From Bacteroides luti (lineage in GTDB: Bacteria > Bacteroidota > Bacteroidia > Bacteroidales > Bacteroidaceae): a DNA stretch of 64,000 nt. Below are positions 24,920-34,623 of the stretch, one piece after another. Position numbers and translations under genes: made by a program. Location of the stretch: positions 110,137 to 174,136 of the forward strand of contig NZ_FQTV01000010.1 in NCBI RefSeq assembly GCF_900128905.1, in the 5' to 3' direction. Position 1 is the stretch's first letter; each line of letters begins with the position of its first letter. Under the pieces are notes generated by a model that worked only from the letters and a program-made list of their open reading frames with translations, had not been told where the DNA came from and searched no databases.

Positions 24920-25903
24920 ATGAAACGAAATCTTTTTTTATCTCTGTTATTAATGGTTGTTTTGGCATCCTGTAACCCAAGGGTAGTTACTGACATAGTA
25001 AAAATATATCCACCTATTGTTGTACCCGATTCTGTTATTGTTTACGGGGTAGGTCAGCGTGTTCCGGCCTCTGCCAGGACTATTGGACGGGTGAGTGTGG
25101 GAAAAGGAAACATTGCTGCTAAATGCACTTATTCTGATGTTCTCCTTCTGGCAAAAACAGAAGTTGCCAAAGCGGGTGGAAATGGGTTGATGATTACCAG
25201 TCATTCCATGCCTTCCTCTGGTGGAGGTAATTGCCATGAGATAGCAGGAAGTATATTGCTCCTGAAAGATGGTGCGGTGAAGAAAGACTCTTTGTCTGAT
25301 GCCGTGTTTAAAAACCTGGCTGCAGAACAAAATGAAGTGATACGAAGGCATTCAGTTCCCGGAAACACTTTCTCTGTTAATATTGGTTATGGACATATTT
25401 TTAGCAATATATATGTTGCAGATGATAATTTTCTGAATGGAATACCTCTGCGTAATGGAGTGGATTGGCGTTTGCAGTATGATCATACTTTTTCAAGTGG
25501 TTTGGGAATGGGCATTCTTTATTCCGGATTTCGTTCTTCGGGATGGGTGTATGGCACAAAAGATTCTTTTCTTGAAAATTACATTGCGCCTGTGTTGAGT
25601 GGGCGATGGAAGTTTACTGATAAATGGATTGTGAAGGCCGAATTCGGAATTGGTTATTACAGACATGACGAGAACGCCAGTAATGGATATCATATATGGG
25701 CTGATGGAACAGCACTAAATCTGGATTTGGGATTGGAATACATGGTGACTCCTCATTTAGGACTGGGTGTGAGCGCAGGGCTTTTGTTCGGTTGTGTTGG
25801 GGATATGAAAGATAACAGAGGCAATGTTTATTCTTCGTATTACTGCGAAACAAACGGAGTAGCACGATATACTTTGCTTACCGGATTCAGATATTATTTC
25901 TGA
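24920..25903 (+). CDS. Lipoprotein with an outer-membrane beta-barrel-like C-terminal part
   Basis: This is a 327-residue lipoprotein with lipobox VVLASC, Cys18 being lipidated. The first half contains a small mixed domain (YSDVLLLAKTEVAKAGGNGL). The second half, from about residue 150, alternates short hydrophobic and polar stretches with aromatic ends and finishes with LLTGFRYYF, the aromatic C-terminus typical of outer-membrane barrels. The function is unknown. It is a single gene with its own promoter and a shared terminator with rpiB. The combination of a lipidated N-terminus and a barrel-like end is uncommon and deserves a structure prediction. Confidence 0.78.
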   Translation: MKRNLFLSLLLMVVLASCNPRVVTDIVKIYPPIVVPDSVIVYGVGQRVPASARTIGRVSVGKGNIAAKCTYSDVLLLAKTEVAKAGGNGLMITSHSMPSSGGGNCHEIAGSILLLKDGAVKKDSLSDAVFKNLAAEQNEVIRRHSVPGNTFSVNIGYGHIFSNIYVADDNFLNGIPLRNGVDWRLQYDHTFSSGLGMGILYSGFRSSGWVYGTKDSFLENYIAPVLSGRWKFTDKWIVKAEFGIGYYRHDENASNGYHIWADGTALNLDLGLEYMVTPHLGLGVSAGLLFGCVGDMKDNRGNVYSSYYCETNGVARYTLLTGFRYYF

Positions 25904-25927
25904 GACGCTCTCTAAAAGATCGAAATA

Positions 25928-25961
25928 AAAAATCCTGTTTGAATGAACAAACAGGATTTTT
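25928..25961. terminator. Bidirectional terminator
   Basis: The arms AAAAATCCTGTTTG (25928-25941) and CAAACAGGATTTTT (25948-25961) have a 6-base loop, with T-runs on both strands. It separates the convergent lipoprotein gene and rpiB. Confidence 0.75.
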
Positions 25962-25980
25962 TGTTATAGTATGAACGTGA

Positions 25981-26415
25981 TTACTTTACGGGAATCTTTT
26001 CTATTCTTTTTTGATGACGGCCGCCTTCAAAATTTGTAGAGAAGAACTCAGTCATAATATGATCGGCTGTTGTCGTGTCGATAAAACGACCCGGCATAAC
26101 CAGAATATTTGCATCGTTGTGCTGACGGGCAAGATGTGAGATCTCAGGTGTCCAGCAAAGTGCTGCACGGATACCCTGATGCTTGTTCAACGTCATGTTA
26201 ATGCCATTACCACTACCGCAGATAGCAATACCCGGATAACATTCGCCATTTTCGATGGCTGATGCCAGCGGATGTGCAAAATCTGCATAATCGCAACTGT
26301 CTGTTGTGTACGTTCCAAAGTCTTTGTATGCCCAACCCTTGGCTTCGAGCCAGCTCTTAACGAACTGTTTCAGTTCAAAACCTGCGTGATCGGAGCAAAT
26401 ACCAATAGTTTTCAT
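25981..26415 (-). CDS. rpiB: Ribose-5-phosphate isomerase B
   Basis: This is a 144-residue RpiB/LacAB-family enzyme that interconverts ribose-5-phosphate and ribulose-5-phosphate in the cytoplasm. Family features are the N-terminal GICSDHAGFELK and the CGSGNGINMTLNKHQGIRAALCW segment around the active-site cysteine. The length is typical. It lies 27 bases after the transketolase gene on the same strand, so both belong to the non-oxidative pentose phosphate branch fed by the arabinose genes next door. Confidence 0.96.
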   Translation of the reverse strand: MKTIGICSDHAGFELKQFVKSWLEAKGWAYKDFGTYTTDSCDYADFAHPLASAIENGECYPGIAICGSGNGINMTLNKHQGIRAALCWTPEISHLARQHNDANILVMPGRFIDTTTADHIMTEFFSTNFEGGRHQKRIEKIPVK

Positions 26416-26442
26416 TTTTATCTGTTTTCAGTTTATGTTAGA

Positions 26443-28458
26443 TTATAACATTGCCTTAACCTGATTGTACACGTTCTGAGCTGTGAAACCAAGTTTTTCG
26501 TCAAGAACCTTGTAAGGTGCAGAGAATCCGAATGATTCCAGACCAAATACCTTACCGTTGGCACCTGCAAGGCCTTCAAGGTTTACTGGTAAACCTGCTG
26601 TAAGACCAAATACTTTAGCTCCGTTTGGGATAATTGATTCCTGATATTCCTTGCTCTGGCTACGGAACAATCCTTCAGATGGAACAGAAACAATGCGAAG
26701 TTTTACACCATCCTTGCGAAGCAATTCTGCTCCGGCAACAAGTGTAGAAACTTCAGAACCTGAAGCGATAAGAACTACATCAGGGTTTTCGTCAGCTCCG
26801 GCAACAATGTAAGCACCTTTTGCAGTGTCTGCATAGTTTGTTCCTGCAGGAAGATTAGCAATATTCTGACGTGAGAAGATTAATCCTGTTGGAGTTGAAG
26901 TATTTTCCATGGCAAGTTTCCATGCTTCTGTAGTTTCTTCAGCATCAGCCGGACGAAGAACCAACATTGAGTTGTGTCCGTTGTGGTTTTTAAGTTTTTC
27001 CATCAAACGGATCTGAGCTTCCTGTTCAACCGGTTCGTGAGTAGGTCCGTCTTCACCCACACGGAATGCGTCGTGAGTCCAGATAAACTTCACTGGAAGT
27101 TCCATCAGGGCAGCCATACGAACTGCTGGTTTCATGTAATCAGAGAATACAAAGAATGTACCGCAAGCTGGAATTACACCTCCGTGAAGTGCCATACCGA
27201 TGCAAACACATGCCATTGTTAATTCAGCAACACCTGCCTGTAAGAAAGCACCGCTGAAATCGTCTTTTGTAAAGGCGTGAGTTTTCTTTAAGAATCCGTC
27301 TGTCTTATCAGAGTTTGACAAGTCGGCAGAAGCACAGATCATGTTTTCTACCTGAGTAGCCAATGCACCAAGTACTGTAGCAGAAGCACCACGAGTAGCG
27401 TCGTTTGCTTTTTGCTTGATACCTGCCCAGTCTACTTTAGGAGCTTTGCCTGAGAAGAAATCTTCTAATTTTGCAGCAAGTTCTGGGTTAGCTTTAGCCC
27501 ATTCTGCTTTAGCAGCATACTTGGCAGCAACGATTTCTTTCAGTTCGGCAGCACGTTTAGCGTAAAGTTCTGCAACTTCTGGGAATATTTTGAAAGGATC
27601 TGTTGGATCACCTCCTAAGTTTTTAATAGTTTCGTCATAAGAAGCACCACTTGCACTCAATGGCTGACCATGAGTTGAGCATTGGCGTTCGAAGCTTCCT
27701 TGTTCGGCTGTGACGGCACCTTTACCCATGATGGTTTTACCAATAATAAGGGTAGGGCGTTCTTTTTCTGCTTTCGCAGCAGTAAGAGCCTTGCGGATTT
27801 CGTCTGGATTATTACCGTTGATAGAGATTACGTTCCAGTTCCATGCTGCATATTTCTTTGCAGTATCTTCACAGGTTACAGCATTTGTTCCTGTTGAAAG
27901 CTGAATATCATTAGAATCGTAAAACATAACTAAGTTGTCAAGTCCCAGGTGTCCGGCTAAACGACCTGCTCCCTGAGAAATCTCTTCCTGAATACCTCCG
28001 TCTGAGATAAATGTGTAAATGGTTTGTCCCATTACTTCGCCGAAACGAGCTTTCAGGAATTTGGCAGCGATAGCAGCACCAACAGCGTATGCATGACCTT
28101 GGCCTAGAGGACCGGATGTGTTTTCTACTCCACGCATTACATCTACTTCAGGGTGTCCTGGAGTTGGGCTTCCCCATTGACGGAATTGTGATAATTCATC
28201 CAATGTATATTTACCTGTAAGGGCTAGGATGGAATACAACATGGGTGACATGTGTCCTGGGTCTAAAAAAAAGCGGTCGCGACCTTCCCAACGAGGATTT
28301 TCAGGATCAAATTCCAAAAATTCAGAGAAAAGAACGTTCACAAAGTCTGCGCCACCCATGGCACCGCCCGGGTGTCCTGAGTTTGCTTTTTCTACCATAG
28401 AAGCTGCTAAAATTCGCACATTATCTGCTGCGAGATTCATTAGTTTACTATCATTCAT
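26443..28458 (-). CDS. tkt: Transketolase
   Basis: This is a 671-residue transketolase with the TPP-binding domain at the N-terminus (GHPGGAMGGADFVN; SDGGIQEEISQGAGRLAGH), the pyrimidine domain in the middle (VGEDGPTHEPVEQ) and the C-terminal domain. It transfers two-carbon units between sugar phosphates and links xylulose-5-phosphate from arabinose catabolism to glycolysis. It forms an operon with rpiB and has its own -7 box at 28484-28491. It sits directly downstream of the araB gene. Confidence 0.97.
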   Translation of the reverse strand: MNDSKLMNLAADNVRILAASMVEKANSGHPGGAMGGADFVNVLFSEFLEFDPENPRWEGRDRFFLDPGHMSPMLYSILALTGKYTLDELSQFRQWGSPTPGHPEVDVMRGVENTSGPLGQGHAYAVGAAIAAKFLKARFGEVMGQTIYTFISDGGIQEEISQGAGRLAGHLGLDNLVMFYDSNDIQLSTGTNAVTCEDTAKKYAAWNWNVISINGNNPDEIRKALTAAKAEKERPTLIIGKTIMGKGAVTAEQGSFERQCSTHGQPLSASGASYDETIKNLGGDPTDPFKIFPEVAELYAKRAAELKEIVAAKYAAKAEWAKANPELAAKLEDFFSGKAPKVDWAGIKQKANDATRGASATVLGALATQVENMICASADLSNSDKTDGFLKKTHAFTKDDFSGAFLQAGVAELTMACVCIGMALHGGVIPACGTFFVFSDYMKPAVRMAALMELPVKFIWTHDAFRVGEDGPTHEPVEQEAQIRLMEKLKNHNGHNSMLVLRPADAEETTEAWKLAMENTSTPTGLIFSRQNIANLPAGTNYADTAKGAYIVAGADENPDVVLIASGSEVSTLVAGAELLRKDGVKLRIVSVPSEGLFRSQSKEYQESIIPNGAKVFGLTAGLPVNLEGLAGANGKVFGLESFGFSAPYKVLDEKLGFTAQNVYNQVKAML

Positions 28459-28483
28459 AATAATTGATTCATTAATTTAGGGG

Positions 28484-28491
28484 CAAAGATA
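28484..28491 (-). promoter_or_regulatory. -7 box for tkt-rpiB
   Basis: The minus strand reads TATCTTTG 26 bases upstream of the transketolase ATG. No clear TTTG element was found upstream. Confidence 0.5.
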
Positions 28492-28553
28492 GCAGTTTGT
28501 GAGTAATAAACTGCTAGAATAGAGCGATTTTTTGTTGAAAATATCGAGGTTGA

Positions 28554-28646
28554 AAGCGAGACCGGGAGAGATCTTAGAGTATAAAATACAATAAGTTATT
28601 TATCAGAAATACACTAAGATATTTCGATCTTTTCCCGGCCTCGCTT
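28554..28646. repeat. Imperfect long inverted repeat between araB and tkt
   Basis: The left arm (28554-28573, AAGCGAGACCGGGAGAGATC) and the right arm (28626-28646, ending CCCGGCCTCGCTT) pair with one mismatch and a small bulge across a 52-base loop that has its own short CTTAG/CTAAG pairing. On the minus strand it follows the araB stop codon, so it may be a terminator or a structured mRNA 3' end. Confidence 0.5.
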
Positions 28647-28657
28647 GAAGAGATTTA

Positions 28658-30331
28658 TTAGCAGAACAATTCTTTTTCAGTGAATTGTCCAACTTTTACA
28701 TATTGTTCATAAATTGCCTGATATGCTTTTGCATTTTCTGCATTTGGAGTATATTCCGAAGCAAATCCTGGTCCCATAGCCTGTTGTGCTTCTTCTACCT
28801 TACCATAGACGCCTGCAGCTGTTGCAGCAAACATAGCAGCGCCTAAAGCACAAGCTTGTTCTGTTTTGCAGACTTTGATAGGCATGTTAAGTACATCAGA
28901 CAATGTTTGCATTACGAATGGTGATTTCAAAGAAATACCACCGATACCGATTACTGCATCGATTTGTACGCCTTCGCTACGGAAACGGTCAACAATTGCT
29001 TTTGAACCGAATGCTGTAGCTTCTACCAATGCACGGAAGATGCGTGGAGCTGAACTACCAAGAGTAAGTCCGGTGATTGTTCCTTTCAACATCTGGTTAG
29101 CATCCGGAGTACGGCGGCCATTCATCCAGTCGGTAGCAATTACTGTACTTTCGCTGATTGGAATTAGCTCGGCTTCTTTTGTCAATGCAGGGATAATCTG
29201 GCTGCATGCTTCATCTACCAATTTAGCTTTTGTAGCTTCGTCAATAAGTGTGCTGTTGCCTATGATTTTTTTGATAGGGAACTCAAGAACTCTCTTGAAC
29301 CAAGCATATACATCACCGAAAGCAGATTGTCCGGCTTCCAGACCAACATATCCAGGGATTACTGATCCGTCAACCTGTCCGCAGATACCTTTGATCAGCT
29401 TGTCGCCCATCTCTTCGTAAGAAGAAACCATGATGTCGCAAGTTGAAGTACCGATAATGCGTACCAGTGTGCGAGGTGTTACACCTGATCCTACAGCACC
29501 CATGTGGCAGTCGAATGCTCCGCCGGCTACAACAACGTTTGTTGTTAAACCAAGACGTTTAGCCCATTCTTCTGTAAGGTGACCAACTGCCTTATCAGCA
29601 GTTTCTGTCTCTGTAAACAGACGATCACGGTAGCCAGCCAAAAGTGGATCAAGAGCTACAAGGAAGTCTTCAGCTGGAAGTCCGCCCCATTTTTCGTGCC
29701 ACATTGCTTTGTGTCCTTCAGCACAACGGCTTCTTACGATATCTTCTGCTTTATTGGCTCCTGTAAGAATTGCAGGTAACCATTCGCAGTGCTCAACGAT
29801 AGAGTAAGCACTCTTGCGTACAGCTTCATCTTCACGAAGTACGTGAAGAGCTTTTGCCCAGAACCATTCTGAAGAATAGATACCACCTTCGTAAGCTGAA
29901 TAGTCAATCTTCCACTCTTTGCAAAGCTTATTGATTTCGGCTGCTTCTTTTACTGCTGTATGGTCTTTCCAAAGTACAAACATTGCATTTGGATTTTCTG
30001 CAAATTCAGGCAGTAAAGATAGGGGAGTACCAGCTGCATCTGTAAACACAGGAGTACTTCCGGTTGTGTCAAAAGCAATACCAACAACTTGTTCTGCAGT
30101 TCCTGCAGGGCATTTTGCCAGTGATTCTTTGATAGTTGCTTCCAATACTTCAATATAATCAAGCGGATGCTGACGATATTGGTTGATTGCAGGATCGCAA
30201 TATTTTCCTTCTGTCCAGCGAGGATAGTATTTTACGGCTGTAGCCAATTCTTCCCCTGTCAATGCATCTACAATGATTGCACGGGCAGAATCACTACCGT
30301 AATCTAATCCGATAACATATTTTTTTGCCAT
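28658..30331 (-). CDS. araB: Ribulokinase
   Basis: This is a 557-residue FGGY-family carbohydrate kinase that phosphorylates L-ribulose with ATP in the cytoplasm. The N-terminal phosphate-binding segment GLDYGSDSARAIIVD, the AGGAFDCHMGAVGSG segment and the C-terminal GIGGISLKSPFVMQTLSD region fit AraB. It lies 1 base after araA on the same strand. Together with araA and araD it converts L-arabinose to D-xylulose-5-phosphate. Confidence 0.96.
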   Translation of the reverse strand: MAKKYVIGLDYGSDSARAIIVDALTGEELATAVKYYPRWTEGKYCDPAINQYRQHPLDYIEVLEATIKESLAKCPAGTAEQVVGIAFDTTGSTPVFTDAAGTPLSLLPEFAENPNAMFVLWKDHTAVKEAAEINKLCKEWKIDYSAYEGGIYSSEWFWAKALHVLREDEAVRKSAYSIVEHCEWLPAILTGANKAEDIVRSRCAEGHKAMWHEKWGGLPAEDFLVALDPLLAGYRDRLFTETETADKAVGHLTEEWAKRLGLTTNVVVAGGAFDCHMGAVGSGVTPRTLVRIIGTSTCDIMVSSYEEMGDKLIKGICGQVDGSVIPGYVGLEAGQSAFGDVYAWFKRVLEFPIKKIIGNSTLIDEATKAKLVDEACSQIIPALTKEAELIPISESTVIATDWMNGRRTPDANQMLKGTITGLTLGSSAPRIFRALVEATAFGSKAIVDRFRSEGVQIDAVIGIGGISLKSPFVMQTLSDVLNMPIKVCKTEQACALGAAMFAATAAGVYGKVEEAQQAMGPGFASEYTPNAENAKAYQAIYEQYVKVGQFTEKELFC

Positions 30332-30332
30332 A

Positions 30333-31835
30333 TTACATCAAAGCTTTGTTAAGCATATAATAAACATCATTTGTGCGAAGCTCTTTCTTGAAGTTGCTGA
30401 TAGTTGTATCTTTGTCGATAACGATCATTTCGATACCTGCCATTTCAGCATAGTCTTCCAGATATTCCTGAGTAAGAGCGAATGAGAAGCTTGTGTGGTG
30501 TGTTCCACCTGCAAGAATCCATGCACCTGCACCTACTTCGAAGTTTGGTTGTGGAATCCAAAGAGCAGAAGCAACTGGCAATTTAGGAAGTTCTTTTGAT
30601 TTGATAACATCTACCTGGTTTACAATCATACGGAAACGGTTACCCATATCTACGATTGTTGCAGCAACTCCTGTTCCTTCGTGAGTAGTGAATACCAAAC
30701 GAGCTGGATCTGCTTTGCCACCGATACCTAATGGATGAACTTCTAGTTTTGGTTTGTTTTCTGCGATAAGTGGACAAACTTCCAACATGTGTGCCTGAAG
30801 AATTGAGCTCTTGTCTCCATCGAAGTTCAATGTGTAATCTTCAAGGAATGAAGCACCACCTTCAAGACCTTGTCCCATGAACCACATTGTGCGGTACAAT
30901 GCTGCTGTTTTCCAGTCACCTTCAGCTCCGAAACCATAACCTTCAGCCATCAAACGTTGAGAAGCAAGACCTGGTAGTTGGTTCATTCCGTGCAATGCAT
31001 CGAAGTTTGTAGTGAAACCTTTTGCGCCTTTTGCTGTTAAGAATTTGCGTAGAGCAAGTTCTTCACGAGCTGCTTCAATAACCTGGTTGCGGTCTTTTCC
31101 GCCTTCTTTTACATTGGCAGCCAATTCATATTCGCTTTCGTATACTTTAACCAATTCTGCAATTTCAGCATCAGTTACAGTATCCTGAACTGCTACTAAG
31201 TCGCCGATTGGGTAGTAATCAACGTGATAACCTAAACGAAGTTCTGCTTCTACTTTGTCACCATCTGTTACAGCAACATTGTTCATGTTGTCTCCGAAAC
31301 GGATGATAAGCATATCTTGTGCATCAGCCCAAGCAGCAGCAACACGCATCCATACAGCGATTTTACCCTGAGCTTTTTCATCTTGCCAGTGACCAACAAC
31401 AACCTTGCGGTTTTTGCGCATACGAGAAACGATGTGACCAAATTCGCGGTCTCCGTGAGCTGATTGATTCAAGTTCATGAAATCCATGTCCATTGTATCC
31501 CATGGAATTTCTTTGTTGAATTGTGTGTGGAAGTGAAGAAGAGGTTTTTTCAACTCTTGCAATCCGTGAATCCACATTTTAGCAGGAGAGAAAGTGTGCA
31601 TCCAGGTAATGATACCGATACATTTGCTTTCATTGTTTGCTGCTCTCATTGTAGCTGTTACTTCAGCTGCTGAGTTTACAGTTCCTTTATATACAACTTT
31701 AACAGGAAGATTTCCTGATTCATTAAGTCCTTTTACAATCTCGTTAGAGTGTGCGTCAACTGCGATTACTGCATCGCCTCCGTAAAGGAGCTGTGCTCCT
31801 GTTACAAACCAAACTTCAAAATCTTGAAATGCCAT
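30333..31835 (-). CDS. araA: L-arabinose isomerase
   Basis: This is a 500-residue metal-dependent isomerase that converts L-arabinose to L-ribulose. The start MAFQDFEVWFVTGAQLLYGGDA and internal CIGIITWMHTFSPAKMWI are characteristic of AraA. The conserved metal-ligand glutamates and histidines fall in LTAKGAKGFTTNFD and the GTHHTSFS segment. It is 58 bases after araD and 1 base before araB. Confidence 0.97.
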   Translation of the reverse strand: MAFQDFEVWFVTGAQLLYGGDAVIAVDAHSNEIVKGLNESGNLPVKVVYKGTVNSAAEVTATMRAANNESKCIGIITWMHTFSPAKMWIHGLQELKKPLLHFHTQFNKEIPWDTMDMDFMNLNQSAHGDREFGHIVSRMRKNRKVVVGHWQDEKAQGKIAVWMRVAAAWADAQDMLIIRFGDNMNNVAVTDGDKVEAELRLGYHVDYYPIGDLVAVQDTVTDAEIAELVKVYESEYELAANVKEGGKDRNQVIEAAREELALRKFLTAKGAKGFTTNFDALHGMNQLPGLASQRLMAEGYGFGAEGDWKTAALYRTMWFMGQGLEGGASFLEDYTLNFDGDKSSILQAHMLEVCPLIAENKPKLEVHPLGIGGKADPARLVFTTHEGTGVAATIVDMGNRFRMIVNQVDVIKSKELPKLPVASALWIPQPNFEVGAGAWILAGGTHHTSFSFALTQEYLEDYAEMAGIEMIVIDKDTTISNFKKELRTNDVYYMLNKALM

Positions 31836-31893
31836 AATTTTTTAATTTTAAGATTATAAATCTATTTGTTTTGATATTTATTTCGATAAAAAT

Positions 31894-32580
31894 TTATTTC
31901 TGACCGTAATAAGCGCCCGGACCATGTTTGCGGTTAAAGTGCTTTTCTACCAGCAACGGATTCATTGTTAATGCCGGATTTACAGAATATGCAATAGAAG
32001 CCATTTTTGCTACTTGTTCCATAACAACTGCGTTATGAACTGCATCGTCTGCATTTTTTCCCCAGGAGAAAGGACCGTGGTTCTTTACAAGTACACCTGG
32101 AGTATGAACCGGATTGATTCCTTCGAATCTCTTGATGATAACACTTCCGGTTTCTTTTTCATAAGCTCCTTCTACTTCTTCTTTTGTCATATCAGCAGTG
32201 CAAGGAATTGCATCGTGAAAATAATCGGCATGTGTGGTACCGATATTAGGTAGATCAATTCCGGCTTGTGACCATGCTGTGGCATAAGTGGAGTGTGTAT
32301 GCACTACTCCGCCAATTTCAGGAAATGCTTTATAAAGTTCCACATGAGTAGGAGTGTCTGATGATGGTTTAAGTTTTCCTTCAACTACTTTACCATCAAG
32401 ATCAACAACAACCATGTCTTCGGCCTTCATATCGTCATAAGATACTCCACTTGGCTTAATAACTACCAAACCGCTTGCACGATCGATAGCAGATACATTG
32501 CCCCAGGTGAAGATAACCAGTCCGTGCTTTACTAAATCCAGATTAGCCCGGAAAACTTGTTCTTTTAAAGTCTCTAACAT
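31894..32580 (-). CDS. araD: L-ribulose-5-phosphate 4-epimerase
   Basis: This is a 228-residue class II aldolase-fold epimerase that converts L-ribulose-5-phosphate to D-xylulose-5-phosphate. The motifs [32 protein letters not shown] and [14 protein letters not shown] carry the zinc-binding histidines, and a further GPFSWGK segment lies near the C-terminus. It lies 6 bases after araR and is part of the same transcript. Confidence 0.97.
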   Translation of the reverse strand: MLETLKEQVFRANLDLVKHGLVIFTWGNVSAIDRASGLVVIKPSGVSYDDMKAEDMVVVDLDGKVVEGKLKPSSDTPTHVELYKAFPEIGGVVHTHSTYATAWSQAGIDLPNIGTTHADYFHDAIPCTADMTKEEVEGAYEKETGSVIIKRFEGINPVHTPGVLVKNHGPFSWGKNADDAVHNAVVMEQVAKMASIAYSVNPALTMNPLLVEKHFNRKHGPGAYYGQK

Positions 32581-32586
32581 AATTCT

Positions 32587-33264
32587 CTATAACTTGAATT
32601 TAGGATCTTTCTTGTAAATCTTACTATTAAACTTGTACAGGTAAGCTCCACGTTTAGATCCTGATTTATCTATTTGATCTGTTTTTTCTATATAGTCCAT
32701 TTCTGCAACTCGCTTACGGAAATTCCGCTTGTCAATAGTGTCTCCGTAGATGGCTTCAAAAAGACTTTGCAACTGTGTTAATGTGAATAACTTGGGCAGA
32801 AGATTAAAACCGATAGGTTCTGTGCTTGCTTTATGCTGCATTAAGCTTCGTGCCTTTTCTACCATTAACTGATGGTCAAAAACAAGAGGAGGTACTTCGT
32901 TTACATTTACCCAGTATGCATTGTGCTTTTGCACTAATTCCTGATCGTACTCATTGACGTTGATCAGTGCATAATAAGCTGCAGACACAACTCGCTCTCC
33001 CGGATCACGGTTTATTTCGCCGAAGATCCCAACCTGGTCCATGTATACATCTTCCAGTCCTGTTAGTTGATTCAATACTCTTTTTGCTGCATCATCCACG
33101 CTCTCGTTTTCCTTAACGAATCCACCCATAAGAGACCATTCTCCCAAAGCTGGTTCAAAGTTACGTTTTAGTAAAAGGAGGCTTAATTCTCCCTGGTTAA
33201 ATCCGAAGATAATGCAGTCTACTGCTACATAGAATTGCTTTTCCTGACTATAGTAATTAATCAT
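32587..33264 (-). CDS. araR: Nudix-domain transcriptional regulator AraR
   Basis: This is a 225-residue protein with an N-terminal Nudix-like domain and a C-terminal winged-helix DNA-binding region (AIYGDTIDKRNFRKRVAEM). This layout matches AraR, the Nudix-type repressor of arabinose genes in Bacteroides thetaiotaomicron. The Nudix box is degenerate: after GFVKENE (residues 48-54) the catalytic REUXEEXGU segment reads RVLNQLTGL, so the three glutamates are lost and hydrolase activity is unlikely. It lies inside its own target operon, between galM and araD. Arabinose as the effector is inferred from the family. Confidence 0.93.
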   Translation of the reverse strand: MINYYSQEKQFYVAVDCIIFGFNQGELSLLLLKRNFEPALGEWSLMGGFVKENESVDDAAKRVLNQLTGLEDVYMDQVGIFGEINRDPGERVVSAAYYALINVNEYDQELVQKHNAYWVNVNEVPPLVFDHQLMVEKARSLMQHKASTEPIGFNLLPKLFTLTQLQSLFEAIYGDTIDKRNFRKRVAEMDYIEKTDQIDKSGSKRGAYLYKFNSKIYKKDPKFKL

Positions 33265-33282
33265 TTTTGTTAAATAGTTCTT

Positions 33283-34422
33283 TTATTTGGCAACCGAAAA
33301 TTTATAGATACAATGGCTTTTGTATGTTTTTCCCGGTTCCAGGATTACAGAAGGCCAGTCTTTCTTATTTGGGCTGTCAGGATAATGTTGTGTTTCAAGG
33401 CAAACACCAGTACGTTGTTTATAAACGATACCACGTTTCCCTTTTACTTTTCCATCGAGGAAGTTTCCTGTATATACTTGTACTCCTGGTTCGTCAGTGT
33501 ACATTTCCAAAGTAATTCCGCTGATTGGTGAAGTAAGTTTTGCAGCTAGTTTAGTTATATCTCCTGCAGTATTTAATACCCAGTTATGATCGTAGCCGTT
33601 TCCGTTCTTCAATTGTACATAATCGAATTTGTTGATGTCCTGACCGATAGCTTTTGGTTTAGTGAAATCCATTGGTGTGCCAGCAACAGGAAGTATTTCG
33701 CCTGTAGTCATGTAAGTGCTGTCTACCGGAGTGAATTTATCAGCGTTTACATATAATTGATTATCAGTTATTGTATTATTAGGATCTCCTGAAAGATTGA
33801 AATATGAGTGGTTAGTCATATTTATAATAGTTTTCTTATCAGTAGTTGCTTCGTAGCTGATATCGATAGCATTGTCTTTTGTAAGGGTGAAAGTTACTTT
33901 TGCTGTTACTTTTCCCGGGAAATTAGCATCTCCGTCAGGAGAGATACGAGTAAGTTCTACACAGCTGTCGCTGATAACTTTTGCATCGTATACCTGATAT
34001 TGCCATCCTTCCGGACCTCCGTGCAAACAGTGGCCGAAATTATTTGTAGGCAGTTGAATTGTATCTTTGTCTAAAACGAATTTTCCTTTGTTTATACGAT
34101 TGGCATATCTTCCAACGGAAGCACCGAAGTCACTAGGAATATTTATGTAATTTGAAATGCTGTCAAAGCCAAGTACCACATCCTGCATCTTACCATTCTT
34201 GTCGGGAACCATAATAGATACAATTCTTCCTCCAAAGTTTGTAATGCATACTTCCATACCAGCTTTGTTTTTAAGCGTGTATAGATCAGTCTTTTTCCCT
34301 TTAACCTCTGTTTGAAAGTTTTCTGCTTTTAATCCAGAGAGAGTAGCCTCTTGTTGAGGCTTATTGGCACAGGATGATAGTATACCTGCGGCAATGCTGA
34401 GTGTGAGCCAAAATTTCTTCAT
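33283..34422 (-). CDS. galM: Aldose 1-epimerase (lipoprotein)
   Basis: This is a 379-residue mutarotase with an SPII signal and Cys18 lipidated (GILSSC), so it likely acts in the periplasm or at the outer membrane. The active site is seen in INMTNHSYFNLSG (His) and GNGYDHNWVL, with the acidic residue in CLETQHYPDSPNKKD. It interconverts alpha and beta anomers of sugars before or during uptake. It is the first gene of the galM-araR-araD-araA-araB transcript. Confidence 0.95.
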   Translation of the reverse strand: MKKFWLTLSIAAGILSSCANKPQQEATLSGLKAENFQTEVKGKKTDLYTLKNKAGMEVCITNFGGRIVSIMVPDKNGKMQDVVLGFDSISNYINIPSDFGASVGRYANRINKGKFVLDKDTIQLPTNNFGHCLHGGPEGWQYQVYDAKVISDSCVELTRISPDGDANFPGKVTAKVTFTLTKDNAIDISYEATTDKKTIINMTNHSYFNLSGDPNNTITDNQLYVNADKFTPVDSTYMTTGEILPVAGTPMDFTKPKAIGQDINKFDYVQLKNGNGYDHNWVLNTAGDITKLAAKLTSPISGITLEMYTDEPGVQVYTGNFLDGKVKGKRGIVYKQRTGVCLETQHYPDSPNKKDWPSVILEPGKTYKSHCIYKFSVAK

Positions 34423-34453
34423 TTCATGATCTTTTTTAAGGTGATATTTATTG

Positions 34454-34470
34454 AGTGTAAAAGTAACACT
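34454..34470. promoter_or_regulatory. Candidate AraR operator overlapping the galM-ara promoter
   Basis: AGTGT (34454-34458) and ACACT (34466-34470) form a short inverted repeat around a 7-base centre. Its centre overlaps a minus-strand TACTTTTA, close to the -7 consensus, 32 bases or more before the galM ATG. A repressor bound here would block this promoter. The AraR assignment is inference. Confidence 0.3.
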
Positions 34471-34563
34471 TATTTCTATATGATTATATAATTATTAGTA
34501 TGTTATAGAGCATGAAATGATAAATTGAATATAAAATCCGATCGGTTTTGACAGGTGCAAAAA

Positions 34564-34598
34564 AAAGGTGTATCATTCAAAATGAATGATACACCTTT
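34564..34598 (-). terminator. Terminator after galK
   Basis: The arms AAAGGTGTATCATTCA (34564-34579) and TGAATGATACACCTTT (34583-34598) are perfect, with a 3-base loop. It separates the galactose genes from the galM-ara operon. Confidence 0.75.
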
Positions 34599-34623
34599 CT
34601 ATAAGGTTATGTTTATTTAAAAC

